NCBI GenBank assembly: GCA_902801565.1
Contig: CADCIX010000030.1
Location: 1-36,716, forward strand
Source: an uncultured Veillonellaceae bacterium
GTDB taxonomy: Bacteria > Bacillota > Negativicutes > Selenomonadales > Selenomonadaceae
Direction: 5' to 3'
Length of the DNA: 36,716 nt
The stretch's first letter is position 1; each line of letters starts with the position of its first letter. The position numbers and the translations under genes are program-made. The notes below the pieces were generated by a model. The model ran no database searches. It saw only the letters and a list, made by a program, of their open reading frames with translations, and was not told the DNA's origin. Below, one piece after another: positions 15,879-25,216 of this stretch.

Positions 15879-16817
15879 TCATAACGGGAACCCCGCCATC
15901 TCCAGGATGCGTTCGCAAAGCTCCGGGAACTCGATTCCCATGGCACGCCCTGCATCCGGCACAAGGGAAGTCTCCGTCATGCCCGGCACGGAATTCACCT
16001 CAATGACATAGGGAGTGCCATCCTCCCCAAGCATCATGTCCACCCGGGCCACGCCCCGGCAGCCGCAGGCAGCAAAGGTCTTCACTGCCAGTTCCTGCAC
16101 CTCTCTCGCCGTGTCCTCCGGAATCCGTGCAGGAATGATATGGGAAGAGGCACCCTTCGTGTATTTGCTCTCATAATCATACCGCCCGGAAAGTGTCGTG
16201 ATCTCGATGATGGGGAAAGCCTCCATCTTTTCTGCATTCCCCCATACCGCCACCGTCAGTTCCTTCCCCTTGATGAACTCCTCCACGAGAACCTCATCAT
16301 TGTACCGGAAGGCCTCCTGCAGTGCCTTTTCCAGTTCTTCATGGGATTCCACGATGTAGACGCCGATGCTGGAGCCCTGGGATGTGGCCTTCACTACCAC
16401 AGGAAGGGAGAATTCCTTTTCGATCTCCGCAGCCAGGCCGCGCTTCTGGTCGAAATTGTGGAACATGCGGGAGCGGGGCGTGGAAATGCCCTCCGCCAAA
16501 AACACCCGCTTGGATGCCGCCTTGTCCATGGTCACGGCAGCTGCCAGCACGCCGGAACCCGTATAGGGAATCCCCAGCATGTCCAGTGTGCCTTGCAGCA
16601 GACCGTCCTCGCCGAATTTCCCATGAAGGGCATTGAAGACAATGGCGCAGCCGCTCTTCCGGATCTGCTCCGCAAAGTGCGTCGGCTCCAGCTCCATGCC
16701 CTCCACATGATAGCCCTTCGATTTCAACGCATTCAATATAGCAGTGCCCGTCCTGCGGGAAACCTCGGCCTCCGTCGAGGTTCCTCCCATGACCACCACG
16801 ATCTTGTCCTGATTCAT
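15879..16817 (-). CDS. ddl: D-alanine--D-alanine ligase
   Basis: The 312-residue ATP-grasp enzyme makes the D-Ala-D-Ala dipeptide used by MurF. Visible family blocks are VVVMGGTSTEAEVSRRTG at the N-terminus, ALHGKFGEDGLLQG, VVKATSQGSSIGV, the ATP-grasp EEFIKGKELTVAVWG, and the metal-binding end VIEVNSVPGMTETSLVP. ATG 16817 is used, preceded by AAGGAGA; the longer frame overlaps murC and is rejected. It lies 14 bases after murC. In many relatives murB stands between murC and ddl, but it is absent here. Confidence 0.96.
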   Translation of the reverse strand: MNQDKIVVVMGGTSTEAEVSRRTGTAILNALKSKGYHVEGMELEPTHFAEQIRKSGCAIVFNALHGKFGEDGLLQGTLDMLGIPYTGSGVLAAAVTMDKAASKRVFLAEGISTPRSRMFHNFDQKRGLAAEIEKEFSLPVVVKATSQGSSIGVYIVESHEELEKALQEAFRYNDEVLVEEFIKGKELTVAVWGNAEKMEAFPIIEITTLSGRYDYESKYTKGASSHIIPARIPEDTAREVQELAVKTFAACGCRGVARVDMMLGEDGTPYVIEVNSVPGMTETSLVPDAGRAMGIEFPELCERILEMAGFPL

Positions 16818-16831
16818 ATATCTGTTCTCCT

Positions 16832-18226
16832 TTACGATACGGAATCTTCCTTCAAAAGCTCCACGAGTTCTTCGCCCGTCTTGTAGATATCGCCGGCTCC
16901 CATGGTCATGACCATGTCGCCTTCCTCCACGATGGAACGCAGGTATTCCGCCACGTTTTCCCGTTCCTTGATATAGGTCACCTTCTGGCCGGTCTGCTCC
17001 ACCACTTCCTCCAGGATTGTCTCCCCGTGAATTCCCTCGATGGGAGCTTCCCCTGCCGAGTAGATATCCGTGAGCACCAGCAGGTCCGCCGGACGGAAGG
17101 CCTGCCCGAATTCCTTGTGCAGGAGCTTCGTCCGCGAATAACGATGAGGCTGGAAGACACAAATGAGCCGCTTTGGATTCGTCTGCTTTGCCGCCTCAAG
17201 GGTGGTGTGGATTTCCGTGGGATGATGGGCATAGTCATCCAGCACCCAGACGCCCTTCTCACGGCCCTTGGTCTGGAAACGGCGCTTCGCCCCATGAAAA
17301 GCCGCCAGCCCTTTTGCCATCTGCTCCACCGTGAGGCCGATGGAAAGCCCCGTCACGATTGCCGCCATGGCATTGAGTACATTGTGGCGTCCCGGGATAT
17401 TCAGCGTGACATGTCCCAGATTCTTCCCCTCATGCATGACATCAAAGGAAATCCCGCTGCCTTCCGCGCCGATATTCGCCGCCTGATAGTCCGCAGAAAC
17501 ATCGATGCCATAGGAATAGATCTTCCGGTCGATCTTTTTTGCGATGTTCCGAAGCTCCTCGCTCTCGTAGCAGAGCACCGCATAGCCCGTTTCCTTGTCC
17601 ACATTCTCGATGAACTGCTGAAAGGCCGCACGGATATTGTCCATGGTGCCGTAATGGTCCATGTGGTCATTCTCCACATTCGTCACCACTGCGATATGAG
17701 GCTTGAGCTTCAGGAAGGAGCCGTCGCTCTCATCCGCCTCGGATACGAGGTAGTCGCTCTTGCCCAGCTTCGCGTTGGTGCCGAGATCTCCCACCTCGCC
17801 GCCAACAATGATGGTGGGGGAAACCTCCAGCCGGTCAAGGGCCACGCCGATCATAGAAGTCGTAGTGGTCTTCCCATGGGCCCCCGCCACGGCAATCCCC
17901 TTGTACTCATTGACGAGAGCCGCATTGATATCCGAGCGGTGCAGCTTGGGAATCCCCAACTGTCCCGCAGCAAGCACCTCGGGATTGTCAAAGGGTATTG
18001 CCGTCGATACCACGATGGCATCCACGCCGCGCACATGCTCGCCATCCTGCCCCACGTAGATCCTTGCGCCCAATTCCTTCAAATGGTCCGTGATATGGGA
18101 TTCTGCGCGGTCAGACCCCGACACCTCATACCCAAGTTCCACGAGGATTTTCGCCAAGGGGCTCATGCCTGCGCCACCGATTCCCACGAAATGTATTTTC
18201 TTGATGCCCTTCAAACCTTTCAGCAA
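16832..18226 (-). CDS. murC: UDP-N-acetylmuramate--L-alanine ligase
   Basis: The 464-residue cytoplasmic ligase adds the first amino acid of the peptidoglycan stem. The N-terminal Rossmann part has HFVGIGGAGMSPLA, the ATP loop GAHGKTTT is at about 115-122, and EADESDGSF and the segment VTNVENDHMDHYG follow. The C-terminal domain has VWVLDDYAHHPTEI and FQPHRYSRT. The start is TTG (18226-18224) with GAGGAGG 7 bases upstream. It is 20 bases after murG. Confidence 0.97.
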   Translation of the reverse strand: MLKGLKGIKKIHFVGIGGAGMSPLAKILVELGYEVSGSDRAESHITDHLKELGARIYVGQDGEHVRGVDAIVVSTAIPFDNPEVLAAGQLGIPKLHRSDINAALVNEYKGIAVAGAHGKTTTTSMIGVALDRLEVSPTIIVGGEVGDLGTNAKLGKSDYLVSEADESDGSFLKLKPHIAVVTNVENDHMDHYGTMDNIRAAFQQFIENVDKETGYAVLCYESEELRNIAKKIDRKIYSYGIDVSADYQAANIGAEGSGISFDVMHEGKNLGHVTLNIPGRHNVLNAMAAIVTGLSIGLTVEQMAKGLAAFHGAKRRFQTKGREKGVWVLDDYAHHPTEIHTTLEAAKQTNPKRLICVFQPHRYSRTKLLHKEFGQAFRPADLLVLTDIYSAGEAPIEGIHGETILEEVVEQTGQKVTYIKERENVAEYLRSIVEEGDMVMTMGAGDIYKTGEELVELLKEDSVS

Positions 18227-18246
18227 TGCAGTTCCTCCTCATTTCA

Positions 18247-19353
18247 CTACTTCGCAATTCCAATCGCCATGTCTGCGATTTCCCCGGCCGCCTCCGGTTT
18301 CCCCAGGGCGCGGCTGGCAACAGCCATTTTCTCCAATTCATCGGGATGGTCCAGAAGTTCATGCAGGACCTTCAACAGGGACTCTGCATCCAGATCCTTG
18401 TTGAGTATCATGCGGGATGCCCCCGCCGCCATAACCGCCCTTGCGTTGTGTTCCTGATGATTTTCCGCCGCATAAGGATAGGGTATGAGAATCGAAGGGA
18501 TTCCCCTCGCCATGAGCTCCGCCAGCCCGATGGCACCGGCACGGAAAATCGCCAAATCCGCCACGGCCAATGCCTGCGGCATATTGTAAAGATAGGGTTT
18601 CACCTGAATGTGCGTATGCTTCTTCAAATCCACCCCTGCATCCGCAAGACGCTTCATCACGTCCTCGTACTCCAGTTTCCCCGTCACATGGAGGAACTGC
18701 ACCCCGGGATGATTCGCCGCCTCTTTCAGCACGCCGATCATTGCCTGATTGATGCTGCGGGCTCCGCGGCTGCCGCCGGAAACCAGGACAGTGCGACGAT
18801 TCCCGTCCAGCCCGAAGGCCTTGAGCCCGTCCGCCCGGGCAGCCTCAATCACGTCCCTGCGGATGGGATTGCCCGTGCAGGTGACCTTTGCCGGGGGAAA
18901 ATGCTTCATCGCCTCCGGTACCCCTGCCGCAACCTTCGTGACGAAATGGGAGAGCAATCTGTTGGTGATACCCGGCACCACATTCTGTTCCTGAATCAGT
19001 GTCGGGATTCCGAGAAGGCTTGCCGCCATCAGAACGGGGCCGCAGACATAGCCCCCCGTTCCCACCACCACATTGGGACGGAATTTCTTCACAATGCGCA
19101 AGGCCCTTGCCACGCCGACCAGGGCCTTGCCCGCCCGCTTGACATTTGCCAGTGTGAAATGACGCTCAAATCCCTGCAGCTCCACCGTGGCAAAGGGAAT
19201 CCCCTCCTTGGGAACGATATCCGATTCCAGCCCATGCTTCGTTCCCACATAGAGGAACTCCGCCCCGGGGTCCCTTTCCTGTATGGCCCGCAAAATCGTT
19301 ATGGCAGGGTAGATATGTCCTCCCGTACCTCCGCCCGACACAATAATTCTCAA
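18247..19353 (-). CDS. murG: UDP-GlcNAc:lipid I GlcNAc transferase
   Basis: The 368-residue membrane-associated glycosyltransferase makes lipid II. The acceptor-binding loop SGGGTGGHIYP is at the N-terminus, followed by GTGGYVCGP; the donor domain has LVSGGSRGARSINQ, FRAGAIGLAELMARG and IPYPYAAENHQEHNA. Two adjacent in-frame TTG codons are possible starts (19356 or 19353). The second is preferred because AGGGGG then lies 8 bases upstream and the product begins MRIIVSGGG. The gene is 12 bases after murD, leaving no room for the ftsW often found there. Confidence 0.96.
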   Translation of the reverse strand: MRIIVSGGGTGGHIYPAITILRAIQERDPGAEFLYVGTKHGLESDIVPKEGIPFATVELQGFERHFTLANVKRAGKALVGVARALRIVKKFRPNVVVGTGGYVCGPVLMAASLLGIPTLIQEQNVVPGITNRLLSHFVTKVAAGVPEAMKHFPPAKVTCTGNPIRRDVIEAARADGLKAFGLDGNRRTVLVSGGSRGARSINQAMIGVLKEAANHPGVQFLHVTGKLEYEDVMKRLADAGVDLKKHTHIQVKPYLYNMPQALAVADLAIFRAGAIGLAELMARGIPSILIPYPYAAENHQEHNARAVMAAGASRMILNKDLDAESLLKVLHELLDHPDELEKMAVASRALGKPEAAGEIADMAIGIAK

Positions 19354-19365
19354 CAAAACATCCCC

Positions 19366-20727
19366 CTACAAACCATTCACGATGCGCTTGAAATCGCGCC
19401 CTCTTTCCTCAAAACCGCTGTACATATCAAAGCTGGCACAGGCCGGGGAGAGCAGGACCACCTGGGGCGGCCTTGCCATCCCATGGGCAATCTCCAGTGC
19501 CTTTTCCATGGAATACCCCGCCTCATGGATATGTTCCTCGGAAATCCCCTGGGCTGCTGCCGCCTCATGGAAACGCTTTGCCGCATCTCCCACAAGGATG
19601 AGCTCATCCACCCGTTCCTTCACCAGTCCCATGAACTCCGAAAGATCCGTGAGCTTGTCGTCGCCCCCCGCCAAAAGAATGATGTGATTGGGAAAGGTCT
19701 CCAGTGCCTTGATGGCGGAATCCGTATTGGTGGCCTTGGAATCATTATAGTAGGGAACACCGTCCACATCCCTGACGTACTCGATGCGATGCTCCACGCC
19801 GCGGAAGGACTTCAGCACCTGTGCCATCTCTTTCGGCTCTGCCCCCGCGAGAAAGGCCGCCATGGATGCCGCCAGTGCATTCTCCACATTGTGGCCGCCC
19901 TTGATGCCAAGCTCCGAAACAGAGCATAGCTCATGCTTCTGTCCTTTCCAGCGAATGATCAGCATATCTCCCTGGAGGAAGGCCCCTTCCTCCATTTCCT
20001 GCTGTCTGCTGAAAAAGCAGACCTGGCAATGGGCGCGTTCCTTCATGGAACGGGTGCGTTCATCGTCATAGTTCAGGACCAGATAGTCCTCCATGGTTTC
20101 CTCGGCAAACATGCGCTCCTTCATCTGCTGATAGACTTCCATGGAACCATGACGCACGATGTGATCCGGCGTGACGTTGAGCACCACCGACACATGGGGG
20201 TGGAACTCATTCGTCGCCTCCATCTGATAGCTGGAGATCTCCGCCGCGATGCAGCCGCCCTTCCCGACGCGGACGGCCTCCTCGCAGAGTGGGATTCCGA
20301 TATTCCCCCCGACTCCCACCTTGTCATAATGGGTCTTGAGCAGTAATCCCAGAAGCGTCACCGTCGTCGTCTTTCCGTTCGTTCCCGTCACGGCACAGAT
20401 GGGGGACTCTGCCAGACGATAGGCCATCTCTACCTCGCTGATGACGGGAATCCCCCACTGAAGGGCTCTTTGCAGGATGGGAATGCGCAGGGGAACCGCA
20501 GGGGATACCAGGACGATATCCACGCCCTCCAAAAGCTCATCTTTCTGGGGACCAAAGACCAGCTCGATGCCCTCCTGCCGAAGCTCTGAAAAATCCTGCT
20601 TTATCTCCGACTCCGCCTTGGCATCGCTCAAAATGACCCTCGCCCCCATGGACTTCGCCATCTTCGCCGCTGCAAAGCCGCTGATCCCGGCACCGATCAC
20701 CAACATCGTCTTATCCTGCAATTCCAT
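19366..20727 (-). CDS. murD: UDP-N-acetylmuramoyl-L-alanine--D-glutamate ligase
   Basis: The 453-residue enzyme adds the D-glutamate made by MurI. It shows an N-terminal nucleotide fold (MLVIGAGISGFAAAK), the ATP loop GTNGKTTT at about 115-122, the segment AEISSYQMEA, VLNVTPDHIVRHG, and the C-terminal FRGVEHRIEYV and YNDSKATNTDSA. ATG is preceded by CAGGAGA. It is 31 bases after mraY. Confidence 0.97.
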   Translation of the reverse strand: MELQDKTMLVIGAGISGFAAAKMAKSMGARVILSDAKAESEIKQDFSELRQEGIELVFGPQKDELLEGVDIVLVSPAVPLRIPILQRALQWGIPVISEVEMAYRLAESPICAVTGTNGKTTTVTLLGLLLKTHYDKVGVGGNIGIPLCEEAVRVGKGGCIAAEISSYQMEATNEFHPHVSVVLNVTPDHIVRHGSMEVYQQMKERMFAEETMEDYLVLNYDDERTRSMKERAHCQVCFFSRQQEMEEGAFLQGDMLIIRWKGQKHELCSVSELGIKGGHNVENALAASMAAFLAGAEPKEMAQVLKSFRGVEHRIEYVRDVDGVPYYNDSKATNTDSAIKALETFPNHIILLAGGDDKLTDLSEFMGLVKERVDELILVGDAAKRFHEAAAAQGISEEHIHEAGYSMEKALEIAHGMARPPQVVLLSPACASFDMYSGFEERGRDFKRIVNGL

Positions 20728-20758
20728 AAAAACATCTCCTGCTATTCACTGCATACCT

Positions 20759-21712
20759 TCACATCATGGACAATCCGGCAATTCCCGCCAAAAGGCCCAC
20801 CGCCCAAAAGACAAAGACCACCTTCCACTCGCTCCAGCCGCCCAGCTCGAAATGATGGTGGATGGGGCTCATTCGGAACACCCTTTTGCCCGTGGTCTGG
20901 AAGGAAATCACCTGTATGATGACCGAAAGGGCCTCACAGACAAAGATGAGCCCCACCACCACCAAAAGCAGTTCCGTATGGGTGAGGATGCCCATGGCCG
21001 CAAAGGCGCCCCCGAGGGCCAGGGAACCCGTATCTCCCATGAAAACCCTCGCGGGATGGGCATTGAACCGCAAAAAAGCGACACAGGCTGCCACAACAGC
21101 CACACAGAACAAGGCCAGATTCTCATGCCCCGTCAGGATGCAGACGACGGCATAGCAGCTCGATGCAATGGCCATGGTGCCGGAGGCCAGTCCATCCAGT
21201 CCATCGGTGAGGTTCACCGCATTGGAAGTGCCCACGAGAACAAAAAGCACCAGCGGATAATAGAGGATGCCGAGATTGACCTCATGGTCCAGCATCGGAA
21301 TCCAGATGCTCGTATCGATGCCCAGTTCCTTTGTGCCGATGTACATGGTCACAAGGGCGATGAGGATCTGTCCCAGCAGCTTCTGCTTCGCCCGCAGGCC
21401 GAGGTTCCTCTTTTTTACTACCTTGATGTAATCATCCAAAAATCCCAGCGCGAAATGCCCCAGCATGATGAAAAGCGCCAACAGGATCTCCGTTGTCAAC
21501 GGCGCGGCGGCAACCGTTCCCAGCAGAATACCGAGAATGATCATGATGCCGCCCATGGTGGGCGTCCCGCTCTTCGCCTGATGGCTCTTCGGCCCTTCCT
21601 CACGGATGCTCTGCCCGAACTTCAGCCGATGCAGCATCGGCAATAAAACCGGTCCCATAAGCAAGACCACACCTGCCGCCACACCAGCAGCAATCAAAAA
21701 ACTGACTGACAT
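20759..21712 (-). CDS. mraY: Phospho-N-acetylmuramoyl-pentapeptide transferase
   Basis: The 317-residue polytopic membrane enzyme moves the muramyl pentapeptide to undecaprenyl phosphate, making lipid I. Family motifs are GTPTMGGI (about 49-56), FLDDYIKV with the aspartate pair at 93-94, the segment NAVNLTDGLDGLA (164-176) with the essential aspartates, FMGDTGSLALGG (about 224-235) and the histidine cluster MSPIHHHFE (281-289). About ten membrane segments are apparent. It is embedded in the mur operon, 29 bases after murF. Confidence 0.97.
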   Translation of the reverse strand: MSVSFLIAAGVAAGVVLLMGPVLLPMLHRLKFGQSIREEGPKSHQAKSGTPTMGGIMIILGILLGTVAAAPLTTEILLALFIMLGHFALGFLDDYIKVVKKRNLGLRAKQKLLGQILIALVTMYIGTKELGIDTSIWIPMLDHEVNLGILYYPLVLFVLVGTSNAVNLTDGLDGLASGTMAIASSCYAVVCILTGHENLALFCVAVVAACVAFLRFNAHPARVFMGDTGSLALGGAFAAMGILTHTELLLVVVGLIFVCEALSVIIQVISFQTTGKRVFRMSPIHHHFELGGWSEWKVVFVFWAVGLLAGIAGLSMM

Positions 21713-21741
21713 TCCTTCGCTCTCCTCAATTATTTATCCCA

Positions 21742-23112
21742 TCAAATCAACTCAATGATCTTCTCCATCTGCATGCCCCTGGAGCCTTTGAAAAGCACCG
21801 TATCTCCCGGCCGCAAGATCTTCTTCAGGACCCCGGCTGCCTTCTCATGGGACTCGCAGCGGTACACTTCCCTGATGCCGCCATCCTCTGCGCCCGCGGC
21901 AATCCTCTCTCCCATTTCTCCCCGTGTGACAACAGCGGCGAAGGCTTTCTCCGCCAGTTCCGTCCCCACATGGTAATGAGCATCCTCCGACGACGCGCCC
22001 AGTTCCAGCATATCTCCCATGACCGCGATCTTCCTGCCCGGCGCAAGCTCGGAAAGGGTGTTGATGGCAGCCGTCATGGACATGGGGCTCGCATTATAGG
22101 CATCGTTGACGATCCTGTACTCGCCCTTTTGCTGTATCTCAAATCGCATTTTCGCCGCTTCCGAATGTAACAGCCCTTTATGAATTTCCTCTGAAGAAAG
22201 TCCCAGGGCAAATCCTGCCGCGATGGCAGCCAGGGCATTGTAGACGTTGTGCCGTCCTATCATGGGAAGTGTGTATTCATGAACCTCTCCCTGATAAGCC
22301 ACATCAAATCTCGTCATGCCCTCCCCGGTCCGAAGGGACTGCCCGCGCACATCCGCAGCCTTCTCTATGCCAAAGGTCAGGATCCTGACTCCTTCCGCGG
22401 CCTTGACCTTCATCCCGGCCACATATTCATTGTCCTCATTGAGAATCACCGTGCCCCCCGCAGGGATTGCCTCCACGAGCTCAGCCTTCGCTCTTGCGAT
22501 GTTTTCCATGGAACCCAGAAGTTCCATATGGGTCTCCCCCACATTGGTCACAATGCCGATGGAGGGCTCTGCCACGGGCGCCAATGCCTCAATCTGATGA
22601 AGCCCCCGCATGCCGATTTCCACCACGGCTGCCGTATGCTCCTTGTGGATACCGAGCAAGGTCAGGGGAAGCCCGATCTCATTGTTGAAATTCGCCTGGG
22701 TCTTGAGCACCGGCCCCCTTGCCGAAAGCACAGCCGCCACGAGCTCCTTTGTGGTGGTCTTGCCGTTGGACCCCGTGATGGCAACCACCGGCAGATCGAA
22801 TTTCTTCCGCCATAGATGGGCAATCTGCTGGTAGGCCTTCTGGGTATCCTCCGCCTTCAGCACCGTGCCATCGGCACCTTCCAGCTTTTCCTTCGCGCAG
22901 GAATTACTTACCAGCACGCCCGCGGCACCCTTTTCCAAGGCCTCCTTCGCAAAATCCTCTCCATTGAAGCGCTCCCCCTTCAAGGCAAGGAAGAGCACCC
23001 CCTCCGAGATCTTCCGCGTATCCGTCACCACATCCGTAAACCTGTCTGCTTCCTTTTGCACCACATCGGCTTTTGTCGCTGTGATGATTTCCTCAAGAGT
23101 AAATGCTGGCAT
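21742..23112 (-). CDS. murF: UDP-MurNAc-tripeptide--D-Ala-D-Ala ligase
   Basis: The 456-residue ligase adds D-Ala-D-Ala to complete the pentapeptide. It has an N-terminal uridine-binding domain (DTRKISEGVLFLALKG), the ATP loop GSNGKTTTK at about 114-122, TQANFNNEIGLPLTLL, EIGMRG, and the C-terminal NDAYNASPMSM and MGDMLELG motifs. Its ATG shares one base with the murE stop (TAATG), so the pair is translationally coupled. Confidence 0.97.
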   Translation of the reverse strand: MPAFTLEEIITATKADVVQKEADRFTDVVTDTRKISEGVLFLALKGERFNGEDFAKEALEKGAAGVLVSNSCAKEKLEGADGTVLKAEDTQKAYQQIAHLWRKKFDLPVVAITGSNGKTTTKELVAAVLSARGPVLKTQANFNNEIGLPLTLLGIHKEHTAAVVEIGMRGLHQIEALAPVAEPSIGIVTNVGETHMELLGSMENIARAKAELVEAIPAGGTVILNEDNEYVAGMKVKAAEGVRILTFGIEKAADVRGQSLRTGEGMTRFDVAYQGEVHEYTLPMIGRHNVYNALAAIAAGFALGLSSEEIHKGLLHSEAAKMRFEIQQKGEYRIVNDAYNASPMSMTAAINTLSELAPGRKIAVMGDMLELGASSEDAHYHVGTELAEKAFAAVVTRGEMGERIAAGAEDGGIREVYRCESHEKAAGVLKKILRPGDTVLFKGSRGMQMEKIIELI

Positions 23113-24593
23113 TATTTCTTCCCCCTGATGGCTTCCCTCGCCACTTCCCTGTCATCAAAATGAATCGTCCTGTCCTTCAATATCTGGTAATCCTCATGCC
23201 CCTTGCCCAGAATCACCACGATGTCATCCTTTTGGGCCAGTTCCACGGCACGGAAAATGGCGGCGCGCCGGTCCACGATGCACTCGTGATGCTTCCCGCC
23301 GATGGCTTCCTTTACACCCTCTTCCACCTGGCTCAGGATGAATTCCGGGTCCTCCGTGCGGGGATTGTCCGAAGTGGCAATGACCGTATCGGAGAGCTCC
23401 GCTGCCTTGCGTCCCATGATGGGGCGCTTCGTGCGGTCCCTGTCGCCACCGCAGCCAAACACCGTGATGATGTGGCGCCTGGCGATCTGCCTTGCCGTGC
23501 GCAACACATTCTCCACACCATCCGGCGTATGGGCATAATCCACGATGACCGAAAAATCCTGCCCCTCGCTCACCAGCTCAAACCGCCCCGGCACACTGAC
23601 AAAATCCTGCAAGGTCCTTTGGATGACATCCGGCGAAATGCCCTCCGCCAAAGCTGCCCCCACCGCAGACATGACATTGTACACATTGAAGATGCCCGTG
23701 ATGTGAAGCTGCAGATCCATACTTCCAAAATCCCCGGACAGCCGGAACCTCGCACCGCTGGGAAGGACCTGGATGTCCTCCGCCCGCAGGTTCGCCGCTC
23801 CGTCAATGGCATAGGTCAGATGTTTGCATTTCGCATGGGCCAGCATGGTCTCCCCCGCCCCATCATCGATGTTCACCACAGCGGTCTTGCCCTGCTTTTT
23901 CCCATCTTTTGCTAAAATCTCGAACAGCTTTGCCTTGGCCAGCTTGTAGTTCTCCAGTGTCTTATGGTAATCCAGATGGTCCTGGGTGAGATTCGTGAAG
24001 ACGGCGGTGTCGAACTCGATGCCCGCCACCCGGTTCTGGTCCAGGGCATGGGAGGAAACCTCCATGACCACATAGTCCATGCCCTTGTCCCGCATCATCG
24101 CCAGGAGATTCTGGAGCTCCACCACATCCGGCGTCGTATTGTGGATGGGAAGGGTCTCTTCCTCCACCATGATCTGGATGGTACCGATGAGTCCCACCTT
24201 GAACCCCGCATTCCGCAGAATGGCCCGGGTGATATAGCTCGTCGTCGTCTTGCCATTGGTTCCCGTGATGCCGATGACCCGCATGGACCGGGCAGGATAA
24301 TCATGGAAGAAAGGCACGATGACATCCAGTGCCTCATTGAGCTCCGGAACCTTGAGCACTGCCATCCCCTCAGGCGGTTCAACATCCCGGGTGGTGAGGA
24401 TTGCTGCCGCTCCCTGAGCAGCCACCTGCGGAATGAAATCGTGTCCATCCACATGAATGCCGGGAATGCAGACGAAGAGCCCGCCCTTTCCCACCTTGCG
24501 CGAATCACGTTCTATTCCGGTGATTGCAGCATCCCTGCTGCCGATCACCTCAGCGCCCTTTACCAGCGCCGCCAACTCACCGATTGTTTTCAT
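23112..24593 (-). CDS. murE: UDP-MurNAc-L-Ala-D-Glu--meso-diaminopimelate ligase
   Basis: The 493-residue enzyme adds the third residue of the stem peptide. The ATP loop GTNGKTTT is at 111-118, and SSHALDQNR and NLTQDHLDYH follow. The residue-3 specificity motif is DNPR at 409-412 within TSDNPRTEDP, which marks meso-diaminopimelate (not lysine) as the substrate and fits a diderm Firmicute. GAGGAG lies upstream of the ATG; a preceding ATG is closed by a stop after two codons. The 218 bases upstream, between ftsL and murE, hold only hairpins. Confidence 0.97.
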   Translation of the reverse strand: MKTIGELAALVKGAEVIGSRDAAITGIERDSRKVGKGGLFVCIPGIHVDGHDFIPQVAAQGAAAILTTRDVEPPEGMAVLKVPELNEALDVIVPFFHDYPARSMRVIGITGTNGKTTTSYITRAILRNAGFKVGLIGTIQIMVEEETLPIHNTTPDVVELQNLLAMMRDKGMDYVVMEVSSHALDQNRVAGIEFDTAVFTNLTQDHLDYHKTLENYKLAKAKLFEILAKDGKKQGKTAVVNIDDGAGETMLAHAKCKHLTYAIDGAANLRAEDIQVLPSGARFRLSGDFGSMDLQLHITGIFNVYNVMSAVGAALAEGISPDVIQRTLQDFVSVPGRFELVSEGQDFSVIVDYAHTPDGVENVLRTARQIARRHIITVFGCGGDRDRTKRPIMGRKAAELSDTVIATSDNPRTEDPEFILSQVEEGVKEAIGGKHHECIVDRRAAIFRAVELAQKDDIVVILGKGHEDYQILKDRTIHFDDREVAREAIRGKK

Positions 24594-24811
24594 GCCATTC
24601 TCTCCTCATCTATCCAGCGCACATATGCTGCGCTATCACAATCCTTCAACTTTTACTATGAAATCTTAGCGAGTCAAGCCCGAAGGGCGCGGAATCGGTT
24701 AGATTTCGTGTAAGGGCGTAGTGCGAAACACCGTTTCGCACGAAGTTTACATAACAAAGTGCTTCTTCTCTCAGGGAACAAGAAAAGAAGCACACAAACT
24801 ACCTATGTTCA
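24594..24811. repeat. Cluster of four palindromes in the ftsL-murE gap
   Basis: Four inverted repeats occur in 218 bases. AGCGCA/TGCGCT is at 24616-24634. A 48-base imperfect cruciform runs 24660-24707, with outer arms GAAATCT/AGATTTC and inner GCCC-GAA-GGGC. The perfect 9-bp hairpin GTGCGAAAC-ACC-GTTTCGCAC is at 24721-24741. GTGCTTCTT/AAGAAGCAC (24759-24793) could be a weak terminator after ftsL. No coding frame is convincing. A penicillin-binding protein gene (ftsI/spoVD) usually occupies this place in dcw clusters. Confidence 0.75.
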
Positions 24812-25216
24812 TTATTTCTCACGGGTAAAATAAACCGCAGTCGGCACCTGCATGCCCAAATCATTCTCCGCAATGGACTTGATCCTGTCCGGTGCTTTCA
24901 GCCGCGCAATCTCGATGCGCAAGCGCTCGTTCTCCTGTTCCAGCGTCTGTGCCTTCTGCTGGGTATCCACAAGGACATAACCTCTGCTGGCACTGATGCC
25001 GCTTCGTATGGTAACAGCCATTGCCAGCACGGTAAAGAGAATGAACGCCGTGCGGCAACGGGAACGCAAGGGCTTGTTCAGAAGCATCTGCGCTCTTTGC
25101 GCCGGGTGTGGCTTTACGAGTACCGGTTTTTTCCTCGGCTGTTCTTTCGGCTGTTCTTCCACATACTCCGGATATTCCTCGTAATCATATTCATCTTCCC
25201 AACGTTTTGCAAGCAT
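24812..25216 (-). CDS. ftsL: Cell division protein FtsL
   Basis: The 134-residue bitopic protein has an acidic then basic cytoplasmic part (to about 55), one membrane span (about 56-75) and a short extracytoplasmic coiled coil with leucine-rich heptads (about 84-108), the FtsL layout. It is poorly conserved in sequence, so the call rests on topology and position: it follows rsmH with a 26-base overlap. In the divisome FtsL pairs with an FtsB/DivIC protein and FtsQ to regulate septal synthesis. A hairpin lies just after its stop codon. Confidence 0.85.
   Translation of the reverse strand: MLAKRWEDEYDYEEYPEYVEEQPKEQPRKKPVLVKPHPAQRAQMLLNKPLRSRCRTAFILFTVLAMAVTIRSGISASRGYVLVDTQQKAQTLEQENERLRIEIARLKAPDRIKSIAENDLGMQVPTAVYFTREK

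Noticed and set aside
16818..17162. Extension of ddl into murC
   Set aside because: The added part is a shadow frame of murC, while ATG 16817 has a good ribosome site and the family N-terminus.
17027..19929. Long plus-strand open frames (17027-18457 and 18226-19929)
   Set aside because: They lie antisense to murC, murG and murD, have no family features, and reflect codon bias of the real genes.
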